Origin: JAPOUP01 sp965203255
GTDB lineage: Bacteria > Pseudomonadota > Alphaproteobacteria > Rhodobacterales > Rhodobacteraceae
NCBI GenBank assembly: GCA_965203255.1
Contig: OZ241882.1
Coordinates: 5,332,001 to 5,396,000 of the forward strand
Length of the DNA stretch: 64,000 nt
Reading direction: 5' to 3'
Shown here piece by piece: positions 18,041 through 27,925 of the stretch. Every line of letters starts with the position of its first letter. The stretch's first letter is position 1. Below the pieces are notes generated by a model. It was not told the origin of the DNA. It saw nothing but the letters and a program-made list of their open reading frames with translations, and did no database searches. Position numbers and translations under genes: made by a program.

Positions 18041-19021
18041 ACTCGCGCCGCGAGGTCAACTTCGTTCACGAATGTTCTTGGCGCGAGCGCTCCTGCAAGC
18101 GCGGGAGCCGTTTGCCGAAAACCAATGCTAGATACCGGCAGGCGAAATTCGCTGGCAACGTCGAACGCCACACCGACCAGATCGACGGGATTCACGTTGT
18201 AGGCGTGCGAACTCGCCGACGTCAATGCGGTTGCCCGCCGTCTGCGCGCTTTCCTAGACGTGGCCGTCAGCCTGTGTTTGTTGGGAGAGGCCTGCCGCCG
18301 ACCCACTCCGCAAGCGGGCAACCGTTCGCCGGTGTTCCTTGGGTGCGTCGCTTCGCGACTGGGCTATCCTGCCGAGCCGGCTTCGCAGTCTCAACACTTC
18401 GGACCGGTATCCCCCGTGCGTCCGCTCACCGTCGCCCGCAGGAGTGCTGGCCGTTCCACAAACGTGTTCGGCAGCACACTCAGCACAACCGCCAGCGTTT
18501 CCAACAGCGCCGCCAACGCCGCTAACGTGAAGGCCGCGTCCTCCCGTTCCCGCATTGTCCTGTTACCTCGTGCTTCCTATACCGACGCTCGGAAGCTGTG
18601 CGGCGACTCGTGGACTGTCTCCGGAAATGCGCGTGCGGCAGGCACTGCAGTTCAAGCGCCGCTTGGGCCAGATGCCGATCGCACGACGGCTTTCATCGAC
18701 CGGCGGATTGAGCGGTCGGGAAGCGCGATTCGGACGCTGTTCGACACGGAGTTCACTCACCCGACGCTGCCCAATGGCTACTTTCAGCTCAATCTGGCGG
18801 AATGTTCTGCGCGACCGTCGAAGACCCGGCAGTTCCTGGGTTTCGGACCGTCTTGGCGTGGCGGGCGATGATCGGGGCGAACCACGCCGCGTCGTAACTT
18901 TGGGAAACAGCCGGATTTCGGATGGTTCGAAGCTCCATCCTGCGGGAGATTGATGGCCCAGCTTGCTCTCCCGCACTGGATGATCTAGAGGAACTCCGGC
19001 CGCGAAACTACAGGTAGCCCA
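18041..19021. other. about 980 bp of probably decayed sequence upstream of proS
   Basis: I recognise nothing here. On the minus strand the segment ending at 18041 can be read as a C-terminus containing VAFDVASEFRLPVSSIGF and LAPRTFVNEVDLAARV, and another short minus-strand frame (18391-18555, 54 aa, ATG preceded by GAGG) reads MREREDAAFTLAALAALLET. These might be fragments of lost genes, but support is weak. The proS promoter should lie near the right end. Confidence 0.4.
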
Positions 19022-20344
19022 ATGCGTCTTTCCCGATATTTCCTTCCCGTCCTGAAGGAAACGCCCGCCGAAGCACAGATCGTCAGCCACCGCCTGATGC
19101 TGCGGGCCGGCATGATCAAGCAGGCATCCGCCGGCATCTACTCCTGGCTGCCACTTGGCTACAGAGTCCTCCGAAACATCGAACGTATAGTTCACGAGGA
19201 GCAGGTTAGGGCCGGCCACATCCCACTATTGATGCCGACAGTGCAGTCGGCCGATCTTTGGCGGGAATCCGGCCGATACGATGTCTATGGCGAAGAGATG
19301 CTACGGATATCTGACCGCCACGGCCACGATCTTCTCTATGGCCCCACGAATGAGGAACTCATTGCGGACATCTTTCGTACCCACGTGCAGAGCTACCGCG
19401 ACCTCCCGCTGACACTCTATCACATTCAATGGAAGTTTCGGGACGAGATCCGGCCGCGATTCGGCGTAATGCGGGGCCGGGAATTCTACATGAAGGATGG
19501 TTACAATTTCGACATCGACAGGGATGCGGCCCTTCACGCCTACAACCGTCACATGGTCAGTTACCTGCGCACCTATGAGCGCATGGGTATGCAGGCGATT
19601 CCAATGCGCGCGGCGTCCGGACCCATAGGAGGCGACGACACGCATGAATTCCTGGTGCTGGCCAACACCGGCGAATCCGAGGTTTTCTATGACAGCGTGA
19701 TCACCGATCTGAAGTTGGGCAACCGCAAGGTGAACTATGACGACCGGGAGGAGTGCGCGGCAATCGCCAGTGAATTCACCAGCCCCTATGCCCGAACCGA
19801 CGAAACCCATGATGAAGCTCTCTTCCTGAAGATTCCGGAGAGCCGTCGCAGGATGTCCCGTGGCATCGAAGTCGGTCAGATATTTTACTTTGGCACAAAG
19901 TACTCCGGGCCCATGGGCGCAACTGTGCAGGACCTTCAGGGTAAATCCGTGCCGGTTCACATGGGCAGCCACGGCATTGGTGTCAGCCGACTTGTCGGCG
20001 CGATCATCGAGGCTAGCCATGATGAAGCCGGGATTGTCTGGCCAGAAGAGGTGGCTCCCTTCAGGGTGGGAATGGTCAATGTCAAGCAAGGCGATTCCGC
20101 CGCTGACGCCGCATGCGAAACGCTCTATGCAGAACTCGAATCGGCGCGAATTGAGACTCTCTACGATGATCGGGACGAACGCGCTGGCGCGAAATTCGCC
20201 ACAATGGACCTGATCGGTCTTCCCTGGCGCATCACGGTGGGACCGCGGGGATTGGCAAAGGGTAAGGTGGAACTGCACTTCCGCAGGAGCGGACAGAGTG
20301 AGGAGATGGACCCCCGTGCGGTGGTCGAACGGTTGGGCACGTAG
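19022..20344 (+). CDS. proS: proline--tRNA ligase (short, alphaproteobacterial type)
   Basis: Class II synthetase charging tRNA-Pro. At 440 aa it is the shorter type found in alphaproteobacteria, without the large inserted editing domain. The N-terminus is MRLSRYFLPVLKETPAEAQI. Motif 2 reads FRDEIRPRFGVMRGREFYMKD, and HMGSHGIGVSRLVGAIIE is motif 3. The anticodon-binding domain is at the C-terminus (ARIETLYDDRDERAGAKF). It converges with the malic enzyme gene, 257 bp apart. Confidence 0.96.
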   Translation: MRLSRYFLPVLKETPAEAQIVSHRLMLRAGMIKQASAGIYSWLPLGYRVLRNIERIVHEEQVRAGHIPLLMPTVQSADLWRESGRYDVYGEEMLRISDRHGHDLLYGPTNEELIADIFRTHVQSYRDLPLTLYHIQWKFRDEIRPRFGVMRGREFYMKDGYNFDIDRDAALHAYNRHMVSYLRTYERMGMQAIPMRAASGPIGGDDTHEFLVLANTGESEVFYDSVITDLKLGNRKVNYDDREECAAIASEFTSPYARTDETHDEALFLKIPESRRRMSRGIEVGQIFYFGTKYSGPMGATVQDLQGKSVPVHMGSHGIGVSRLVGAIIEASHDEAGIVWPEEVAPFRVGMVNVKQGDSAADAACETLYAELESARIETLYDDRDERAGAKFATMDLIGLPWRITVGPRGLAKGKVELHFRRSGQSEEMDPRAVVERLGT

Positions 20345-20601
20345 CTGCGGCACAGCATCGGATGCCGGGGACTCCGCCAATAGCGCGAGGGGTTCTGTCC
20401 GTCGTTGGTTCTTGCCAACGACTCATGTCCGGTCCGGAACTGTGATCCCAACATGAATTGGGACTGACTGTCGAATTTCGACTGGTTTAAGTACGGTCGG
20501 TCATGAGCCTGGTGATGAACAGGTTCCGCATCAATGCGAGCGGCAGCTCCAGTGAACCGGCGCCCGGGTGAGCTGCCGGTAAGGCAGTAAGCCACCTCTG
20601 C

Positions 20602-22881
20602 CTATCCATAATGTGTAACGGGCGTCCCTGCGAGCGCAGAGATGTTGAGGAGTCCGCGTGCCGTTATCGAGGGTGTGACGATATGGGCACGGTTGCCCAT
20701 TCCCATCAGAATCGGGCCTACTTCAAGACCACCCGCTTTCATTTTCAATATGTTGCGAATTCCTGACGCGGCATCGCTGTTCGCGAATATCAGGCAGTTG
20801 GCTGGCCCCTGAAAGCGCGCGTTTGGGAAAATCCGATCTCGAAGTGCCTGGTCCAGCGCCGCATCAGCATGCATTTCGCCTTCATATTCAAAGTCACGCG
20901 GCACAGAGTCCAGGAGATCCAGCGCCGAGCGCATCCGCCGTCCGGTGTCGCAGTCGAGGTTTCCGAATTGCGAGTGGGAGCAGAGGGCAATTCTTGGCTC
21001 GATTCCAAACCGGCGTATATGGCGTGAACAGGCGATGACGGTGGTGGCGATCTGCTCCGGCGTTGGTTCAGGATGCACCTGGGTGTCGGCAATGAACAGT
21101 GGTCCATCCTCGAGAATCATCAGGCTGAGCGCCCCGGTCGGCTGAAGGCGTTCGCTACCTAACAGTTCGCAGATATATTTCAGGTGCCACAGATACTGTC
21201 CGAAAGTGCCGCAGATCAGGGAATCGGCTTCGCCGCGATGAACCATTACGGCGCCGATGGCGGTCGTGTTCGTGCGCATTATGGCGCGTGCCAGATCTGG
21301 AGTTACGCCGCGGCGCTCCATTATGCCGTGATAGGTCGTCCAGTATTCGTGGTAGCGCGGGTCGCTTTCCGGGTTGACGATCTCATAGTGTTCCCCGGTG
21401 CGTATCGTCAGTCCGGCACGTTCAATCCGTCGTTCCACCACTTCCGGGCGGCCGATCAGGATCGGTTTGTCAGTCATTTCCTCAACCATGGCCTGTGCCG
21501 CGCGCAGAACCCGTTCGCTTTCACCTTCGGCGAAGACAATCTTTCGTTCTGCGGTTGCGGCAGCTTCGAAGACCGGTCTCATGATCAGCGCAGATCGGTA
21601 CACCGTGCCGTCAAGTTTGGCGCGATAGGCATCCAAATCAGCCAATGGGCGTGTGGCGACGCCTGACACCATTGCGGCCTTTGCAACGGCGGTGGCAACG
21701 ACCCCGGTCAACCGCGGGTCAAATGCCTTTGGAATCAGGTACTCGGCGCCGAAGTTCATGGACTCGTCCTTGTAGGCGGCCGCCGCCTCGGCGCTTGTCG
21801 AAGCGCGTGCAAGTGTGGCGATCGCCTCGATGCAGGCAAGCTTCATCTCATCATTGATCTCGGTGGCGCCGACATCGAGCGCACCCCGGAAAATGAACGG
21901 AAAGCAAAGGACGTTGTTCACTTGGTTGGGATAGTCGCTTCGTCCGGTCGCGATGATTGCATCAGGTGCAGCCTCGCGCGCTGCCTCGGGCATTATTTCG
22001 GGAGTCGGATTGGCGAGTGCGAAAATGATCGGCTGCCTAGCCATCCTCCTGACCATGTCCGACTTGAGAACGTTGGGTCCCGAGAGTCCGAGAAACAGGT
22101 CGGCATCGTCAATTACGTCGTCCAATGACCGCGGGCCCTGAGGCTGGGAATAGTTGCCTTTCTGGGGCGTCATGTCAACTGTCCTGCCTTCATGCACGAG
22201 CCCGTGGAGGTCGACGAGCCAGACGTTTTCCTGTCTGACCCCGAGCTTGAGCAGCACGTCGAGGCATGCGATGCCTGCGGCGCCACCACCCGTCGAGACG
22301 ATCTTTATGTCTTCGAAACGTTTGCCCGCGACGTGCAAGGCATTGGTCGCCGCAGCACCCACGACGATCGCGGTTCCATGTTGGTCGTCGTGAAACACCG
22401 GAATTTTCATACGCTCGTGGCAGATCTTCTCGACAATGAAGCAGTCCGGGGCCTTGATGTCCTCTATGTTGATGGCCCCAAAGGAGGGTTCCAATGCGCA
22501 GATGATTTCAGCGAGTTTTTCGGGGTCCTGTTCGTCGATCTCTATGTCGAAACAGTCGATCGACGCGAATTTCTTGAACAGAACGGCTTTCCCTTCCATG
22601 ACCGGTTTTGCAGCCGCCGCGCCGATATTGCCAAGGCCCAGAACGGCTGAGCCATTGGATACGACCGCCACCAGGTTTGCCCGTGCGGTGTAACGGCTAG
22701 CCTGTTGTGGGTCGTTCCTGATTTCGATGCATGCTTCGGCGACGCCCGGCGTATAGGCCAGACTGAGGTCGCGGCCATTGGCAAGCGGTTTGGTCGCCCG
22801 AATTTCCAGTTTTCCCGGCTTTGGTTCTTCATGGTACGTCAGGGATCTTTGACGAAAGGTTTCCTGGCGCTGTTCTGTCAT
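20602..22881 (-). CDS. maeB: NADP-dependent malic enzyme with phosphotransacetylase-like domain
   Basis: Oxidatively decarboxylates malate to pyruvate with NADPH formation. The 759-aa product combines a malic enzyme part (residues 1 to about 425: SLAYTPGVAEACIEI, FHDDQHGTAIVV, the Rossmann motif STGGGAAGIACLD, FALANPTPEI) and a C-terminal phosphate acetyl/butyryltransferase-like part (about 440-759), the usual MaeB arrangement in which the second part is regulatory. The frame is open 67 codons upstream, but MTEQRQETFRQRSLTYHEEP is the family N-terminus and GAGGACGAGCG precedes that ATG. It is divergent from the salvage operon. Confidence 0.95.
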   Translation of the reverse strand: MTEQRQETFRQRSLTYHEEPKPGKLEIRATKPLANGRDLSLAYTPGVAEACIEIRNDPQQASRYTARANLVAVVSNGSAVLGLGNIGAAAAKPVMEGKAVLFKKFASIDCFDIEIDEQDPEKLAEIICALEPSFGAINIEDIKAPDCFIVEKICHERMKIPVFHDDQHGTAIVVGAAATNALHVAGKRFEDIKIVSTGGGAAGIACLDVLLKLGVRQENVWLVDLHGLVHEGRTVDMTPQKGNYSQPQGPRSLDDVIDDADLFLGLSGPNVLKSDMVRRMARQPIIFALANPTPEIMPEAAREAAPDAIIATGRSDYPNQVNNVLCFPFIFRGALDVGATEINDEMKLACIEAIATLARASTSAEAAAAYKDESMNFGAEYLIPKAFDPRLTGVVATAVAKAAMVSGVATRPLADLDAYRAKLDGTVYRSALIMRPVFEAAATAERKIVFAEGESERVLRAAQAMVEEMTDKPILIGRPEVVERRIERAGLTIRTGEHYEIVNPESDPRYHEYWTTYHGIMERRGVTPDLARAIMRTNTTAIGAVMVHRGEADSLICGTFGQYLWHLKYICELLGSERLQPTGALSLMILEDGPLFIADTQVHPEPTPEQIATTVIACSRHIRRFGIEPRIALCSHSQFGNLDCDTGRRMRSALDLLDSVPRDFEYEGEMHADAALDQALRDRIFPNARFQGPANCLIFANSDAASGIRNILKMKAGGLEVGPILMGMGNRAHIVTPSITARGLLNISALAGTPVTHYG

Positions 22882-23071
22882 TCGCTCGTCCTCGGGTTCA
22901 TCTGCCGCTCTCTTGAGCGCCGATATGGAGCCCGTCCGCCGCCCTATCAGCTCGGCAGGTCTATCGGGCAGGTATTGCCACCTAAGGGCAATCCGTGAAG
23001 CCGTGCAAGCCCCTTGCAATCTCACAGACCGTCCCGCAGTCTGTGGCAAGGGCATCTGAAAGTTTGAGGCC

Positions 23072-23464
23072 ATGTCACTCATCGAGGCAGCGGCGAAGGT
23101 CCGCGCAAACGCACATGCGCCGTATTCGCGTTTCAGGGTCGGCGCAGCGATTCGCAGCGCATCCGGTGCGGTCTATCTGGGCTGCAACGTGGAGAACGCG
23201 GCTTACCCCGAAGGAACCTGTGCCGAGGCTGGAGCCATAGCGGCGATGGTTGCTGCAGGCGAAACCCGGATCAAGGAGGTCGCGGTTATCGCGGATTCAC
23301 CCGATCCTGTGGCACCCTGCGGTGGTTGTCGGCAGCGGCTGCGCGAATTCTCCGATCCCGACGTAGTGGTCACGATGGCCAACGTGAAGGGTTCCATACG
23401 GACGATGCGTATCGACGAACTGCTGCCCGGTGCATTTGGCCCGGAGCAGTTGAGTGAACGATGA
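23072..23464 (+). CDS. cdd: cytidine deaminase
   Basis: Zinc enzyme that deaminates cytidine and deoxycytidine to uridine compounds. The substrate motif HAPYSRFRVGAA lies near residue 17. Zinc ligands are in NVENAAYPEGTCAEAGAI (Cys and the catalytic Glu) and PCGGCRQRLREF. The 130-aa length is the short homotetrameric type. It is the first gene of a salvage operon and its stop overlaps the deoA ATG (ATGA). Confidence 0.96.
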   Translation: MSLIEAAAKVRANAHAPYSRFRVGAAIRSASGAVYLGCNVENAAYPEGTCAEAGAIAAMVAAGETRIKEVAVIADSPDPVAPCGGCRQRLREFSDPDVVVTMANVKGSIRTMRIDELLPGAFGPEQLSER

Positions 23465-24774
23465 CTGTGGATGCGCGCCGGGTGTTGGCCGCGTTGCGGT
23501 CGGGACGCGAGCCCAGCCAAAGTGAGCTTCGGTGGTTTGCGAAGGGACTGGCATCCGGGGAAGTGGACGACGCTCAGGCCGGTGCCTTCGCAATGGGTAT
23601 CTGTCGATCACCGCTAACGGTTGATGCTCGCGTTGCATTGACCATGGCGATGCGCGACAGCGGTAGCCTGCTCCGATGGGATTTGCCGGGCCCCGTGGTT
23701 GACAAGCATTCAACTGGTGGGGTCGGAGACTGCATTTCGCTGACCCTTGGTCCAGCGATCGCCGCCCTGGGCGCATATATCCCGATGCTGTCAGGGCGTG
23801 GGCTAGGGCATACCGGCGGTACTTTGGACAAGCTGGAAGCGATCCCGGGACTTTCGACGGAGATGGACGGGCCAACCTTCCGGCGGGTGGTGGCGGATGC
23901 CGGTTGTGCGTTGGCGGCCGCCAATAGTGGAATCGCCCCGGCGGACCGGAGGCTCTACGCCATAAGGGATGTGACCTCGACCGTCGAGTCGATCGATCTG
24001 ATCACAGCTTCAATTCTGTCAAAGAAGCTGGCCGGCGGTGTTGGCGCGTTGGTTCTGGACGTAAAGGTCGGATCCGGTGCATTCATGAAATCCATGGACG
24101 AGGCGGAGGCGCTTGCCAGATCCTTGGTGACAACGGCAAATGGAGCAGCAGGCCCCGCTGCCGCACTCATTACGGACATGAACCAGCCATGCGTTCCTTC
24201 GGTCGGAAACGCGCTTGAGATCATGGAAGTCATGCGGGCACTAACCGACCCCAAGGAGGACTCGATTGTCTCGGTTCTGTCCGCTGAACTTGGCGGCGAA
24301 CTGCTTCGCCTAGCCGGCATGGCCGAGTCAGGTCGAGAGGGGGCTGTTCAGGTCATGGACGCGTTGCGCTCCGGTGCTGCTGCCGAGCGGTTCGGACGTA
24401 TGGTTGCGGCCAAGGGAGGTCCTTCGGACTTTGTGGAGCGTTGGAGGGACCGGTTGCCCGCGGCACCAATCGTTCGCGAAGTGCCCGCACCCCGATCAGG
24501 TCGGGTTGCCGCCATTGACTGTCACGCTCTCGGCACTGCCGTTTTGCATCTTCGCGGTGGACGGCGGCGCATAGGTGACACCATTGACCCGTCGGTCGGT
24601 CTCTCGGGCGTCGCGACGCTCGGCACCTCCGTTGAGATTGGCGACCCCCTCGCAATCGTGCACGGCGCGACCGAAACCGAGGCGGAGTCTGTCGCGGCCG
24701 GATTGTCGGCATCGTTTAAGGTGACTGGCGGCAACGTGCCGAACGGACAGTTGGTTTACGGGACGGTGACTTGA
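23461..24774 (+). CDS. deoA: thymidine phosphorylase
   Basis: Phosphorolysis of thymidine/deoxyuridine to the base and deoxyribose-1-phosphate. The glycosyltransferase-family signature SGRGLGHTGGTLDKLEAIPG is present, with the phosphate-binding KHSTGGVGD just before it. It has 437 residues, full length. It feeds deoB, whose ATG overlaps its stop as TGATG, so translation is coupled through cdd-deoA-deoB. Confidence 0.96.
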   Translation: MTVDARRVLAALRSGREPSQSELRWFAKGLASGEVDDAQAGAFAMGICRSPLTVDARVALTMAMRDSGSLLRWDLPGPVVDKHSTGGVGDCISLTLGPAIAALGAYIPMLSGRGLGHTGGTLDKLEAIPGLSTEMDGPTFRRVVADAGCALAAANSGIAPADRRLYAIRDVTSTVESIDLITASILSKKLAGGVGALVLDVKVGSGAFMKSMDEAEALARSLVTTANGAAGPAAALITDMNQPCVPSVGNALEIMEVMRALTDPKEDSIVSVLSAELGGELLRLAGMAESGREGAVQVMDALRSGAAAERFGRMVAAKGGPSDFVERWRDRLPAAPIVREVPAPRSGRVAAIDCHALGTAVLHLRGGRRRIGDTIDPSVGLSGVATLGTSVEIGDPLAIVHGATETEAESVAAGLSASFKVTGGNVPNGQLVYGTVT

Positions 24775-25970
24775 TGGGGCGAGCATTCCTGATCGTCCTT
24801 GACTCCGTGGGTTGCGGCGGTGCGCCCGATGCAGTGGCATACGGAGATGCCGGCGCGAACACACTTGGCCATATCGCGGAGGCTTGCGCCGCAGGAGAGG
24901 CTGACGAAGGTCGTGAGGGCATTCTGCAGATGCCCAATTTGGACAGGCTTGGCTTGGGACGAGCCTTGGAACTGTCGTCAGGTGCAGTTGTGCCCGGTCT
25001 TGGGATGGGTGCTGAAGGTCTTTGGGGTACGGCAACCGAGTCATCCACCGGTAAGGACACCCCCTCAGGACATTGGGAACTCGCTGGTGTTCCCGTGCCT
25101 TGGGACTGGCACTATTTTCGTGACATCGAACCCAGTTTCCCAGACGATCTCGTGGCTGAAGTTTGCAGGCTTGCCGGAACGGACGGGATTCTTGGCAACC
25201 GCCGATCCAGCGGCACCTTGATCATCGAGGAGGAGGGAGTTGAACATCTTCGGACAGGCTGGCCAATTTGCTACACTTCCATCGATAGCGTATTTCAGGT
25301 CGCGGCTCATGAGGAACGATTTGGACTCAAACGGCTTCTGGATCTCTGTCGATCATTGGCGCCATCGTTGCATGCCATGCGGGTTGGCCGAGTCATCGCC
25401 CGCCCCTTCACCGGTTCGCCGGAAGATGGCTTCGTTCGCTCTGCGAATCGTCGGGACTTCGCAATGCAGCCACCAGAGCCGACACTCTGCGACTGGTTGG
25501 ATGAGGCCGGCCGCAAGGTCTATGCCGTGGGAAAGATCGGCGATATCTTTTCGATGCGTGGGATTTCGGAAGTGCGTGTCGGCGCAGATGATGTCCTGTT
25601 TGAACATCTCTGTGCCTTGGCGGATGAGGCGGTTGACGGGTCCCTGACCTTCGCAAATTTTGTCGAGTTCGACAGCATTTATGGACATCGAAACGATGTG
25701 TCTGGCTACGCGAGGGCCCTGGAGTGGTTTGACACCGAGCTGCCGCGCTTTCTTGACCGCATGAGACCCGGGGATTTGGCTATATTCACTGCTGATCACG
25801 GAAACGACCCCACTTGGCCAGGAACTGATCACACGCGCGAACGGGTGCCGGTTGTTGGTTATGGGGTAGGTGCCCGCGAAGTCGGAATTGTCGGATTCGC
25901 GGATATCGGGGCATCGGTTGCCGATCACCTTGAAATCAGGGTCCGAGGGGTTGGCCGGACGATTCTGTGA
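24774..25970 (+). CDS. deoB: phosphopentomutase
   Basis: Alkaline-phosphatase-fold metalloenzyme converting (deoxy)ribose-1-phosphate to the 5-phosphate. It has the N-terminal metal site VLDSVGCGGAPDA, the active-site threonine region STGKDTPSGHWE, and the C-terminal metal ligands FTADHGNDPTWPGTDHTRE. Length from the ATG overlapping the deoA stop is 398 aa. Relatives often place an adenosine deaminase gene between deoB and upp; here the 164-bp gap holds none. Confidence 0.96.
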   Translation: MGRAFLIVLDSVGCGGAPDAVAYGDAGANTLGHIAEACAAGEADEGREGILQMPNLDRLGLGRALELSSGAVVPGLGMGAEGLWGTATESSTGKDTPSGHWELAGVPVPWDWHYFRDIEPSFPDDLVAEVCRLAGTDGILGNRRSSGTLIIEEEGVEHLRTGWPICYTSIDSVFQVAAHEERFGLKRLLDLCRSLAPSLHAMRVGRVIARPFTGSPEDGFVRSANRRDFAMQPPEPTLCDWLDEAGRKVYAVGKIGDIFSMRGISEVRVGADDVLFEHLCALADEAVDGSLTFANFVEFDSIYGHRNDVSGYARALEWFDTELPRFLDRMRPGDLAIFTADHGNDPTWPGTDHTRERVPVVGYGVGAREVGIVGFADIGASVADHLEIRVRGVGRTIL

Positions 25971-26134
25971 TCCTCACCGGCTTGGCCGGACTGTGGTTGC
26001 GGAGAAAGATGCGGGACACCACAACAATGCCGCGTGAGTTAACGACCCAGAAAGATACGGTCTGGACACCAATTGCGATGCAATCGTCGCTTACGAATTC
26101 AACTGCGGAGACCTAAGGAATCGGGAACTACATC

Positions 26135-26767
26135 ATGACAGACCAACTGACCATCGTTAGACACCCACTGATCCAGCACAAACTAACTCTAATGCGGGTG
26201 CGGTCCACGCAAACTTCGATGTTTCGTCAACTGCTGCGAGAGATAGGCAAGCTGCTTGCATTTGAGATCACCCGAGGGTTGCCGATGACAAGTCGACGCA
26301 TCGAAACACCGCTGTGTGAAATGACTGCGCCGGTAATCGACGGTCCAAAGTTGGCGCTGGTTTCAATACTGAGGGCTGGCAATGGCCTTCTTGATGGAGT
26401 GCTGGAACTGATCCCTTCGGCTCGCGTGGGGTTTATAGGGCTTTACCGGGACGAGGAAACACTGGAACCGGTACAATATTACTTCAAGGTCCCAGAAGAT
26501 TTGGATAGCCGCCTGGTAATTGCAGTGGACCCAATGCTGGCGACCGGCAACTCTGCGGTGGCGGCTGTCGAACTCCTGAAAGGAGCTGGCGCAAAGAGCA
26601 TTCGTTTCATGTGTCTCCTGGCGTCGCCGGAAGGAGTCGCGCGAATGAACGAAGCCCATCCCGATGTGCAGATCGTGACTGCGGCGCTAGATGATCACCT
26701 TGATGAAAATGGCTACATTGTGCCGGGCCTTGGTGATGCCGGTGATCGAATGTTCGGTACCAAGTAG
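26135..26767 (+). CDS. upp: uracil phosphoribosyltransferase
   Basis: Makes UMP from uracil and PRPP, closing the salvage route begun by cdd and deoA. The 210-aa protein starts MTDQLTIVRHPLIQHKLTLM. It shows the PRPP-binding loop AVDPMLATGNSAVAAVELLK and the C-terminal uracil-binding NGYIVPGLGDAGDRMFGTK. It has its own leader of 164 bp, so it may be expressed with or independently of deoB. Confidence 0.97.
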   Translation: MTDQLTIVRHPLIQHKLTLMRVRSTQTSMFRQLLREIGKLLAFEITRGLPMTSRRIETPLCEMTAPVIDGPKLALVSILRAGNGLLDGVLELIPSARVGFIGLYRDEETLEPVQYYFKVPEDLDSRLVIAVDPMLATGNSAVAAVELLKGAGAKSIRFMCLLASPEGVARMNEAHPDVQIVTAALDDHLDENGYIVPGLGDAGDRMFGTK

Positions 26768-27039
26768 CCTAACAGGAACTATGATCCGATTTACCTCCAA
26801 AGATGACCGCTGTCTGGTCCGAAGGAGGCGGGGAAGTCGAATTCCCTTCGCCCTGTACAGATCTCAGTCAGACGTTCTTGCCTACTGGAATTCTGGGGGA
26901 TTCCTGATGTCGCCGCAGGAGTCCTGCCAAAGTCGGACGGGTCGGTCCGGGACGCAACAACACGACCGCCCTTCTCACAATCGCGGGAATTCCTCCATGA
27001 TTGAGCGATTCGCGTTCTGATTGCAGGATTGCCAATCGT

Positions 27040-27747
27040 TCAGGAGCGACCGAACGCCAGCTCTGTCGATTTCCGAAAGGGCAGGGCCCGTGCCCTGTGT
27101 CCAGTCAGCACCGCGAATGCATCTGGTCCCATCAGTCCGGCCAGTTCTGGAGCCGTACTCCTCATACCGCCAGTGTAGGTGCCGAAGGCGGGTAGGATAA
27201 CGCGGTCGCTATCGTAGAGAAAGCAGGCGAAGGTCATTGTCAGTCTGCCGGTGCGTAATGTCGTCTTTGGGTGAAAATGTCCGGATATTTCTCCAGTCGA
27301 TCCAGCCGCAGCAATATGCCGGAAGGTAAGCGGCTCCATCGTCAGTTCTGGTAAGTGCAAACCGATTGGGAACGTAGGTCCGGGGTCGTGATTTCCTTCA
27401 ATCCAGATCCAGTTCCTTGCCGCTGTCAATCGGCAAAGCCGATCCACTGCATCTTGTTCCAGCCTTCCGGACGCCGCCAGATCGTCAAAGCTGTCACCTA
27501 GGCAGATAACGGTCTCTGGTTGCTTCGTGGCGATCTCCGTTTCCAGTTTGGCCAGCGTGTCCAGCGTGTCATACGGCGGCAGCATTGCGCCGCCCTGCCG
27601 AGCCGTGCGTTCTGATCTTCCCAGATGCAGGTCGCTGACGGCCAGAACGCTGTACTGTGGCCACCAGAGCGATCCAGATGCCCGTGCCTTCAATACGGCA
27701 CCGCTCAACAGGAATTCATGCTCTTTCCGATCTTCTCTACTGTCCAT
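27040..27747 (-). CDS. pdeM: ligase-associated DNA damage response endonuclease PdeM
   Basis: Calcineurin-like metallophosphoesterase that accompanies the Lhr-like helicase in bacterial repair clusters with an ATP-dependent ligase. Metal motifs in order are AVSDLHLGRSE, CLGDSFDDLAA, WIEGNHDPGP and SGHFHPKTTLR. The product is 235 aa. It lies 178 bp downstream of the helicase on the same strand. The ligase and exonuclease genes that often complete the set are not in this window. Confidence 0.9.
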   Translation of the reverse strand: MDSREDRKEHEFLLSGAVLKARASGSLWWPQYSVLAVSDLHLGRSERTARQGGAMLPPYDTLDTLAKLETEIATKQPETVICLGDSFDDLAASGRLEQDAVDRLCRLTAARNWIWIEGNHDPGPTFPIGLHLPELTMEPLTFRHIAAAGSTGEISGHFHPKTTLRTGRLTMTFACFLYDSDRVILPAFGTYTGGMRSTAPELAGLMGPDAFAVLTGHRARALPFRKSTELAFGRS

Positions 27748-27925
27748 GCCTTGTTTCCTGATGCTTTCCGGTCAGAATTCCCCTGCCAAAGAGGGGGTGA
27801 TTTCACCATCAGCGAATTCGGGCGCCATTGGCATTGGATTCAGCTCTTCCGTACGGGTCGCGATAACGCAGAAAAGTTGTTCAGGCGCACTGGACTGTCA
27901 TCGGGAAAGACTGAATCAACAGACC

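Noticed and set aside
19301..20380. 359-codon minus-strand open frame
   Set aside because: Antisense shadow of proS; no family features.
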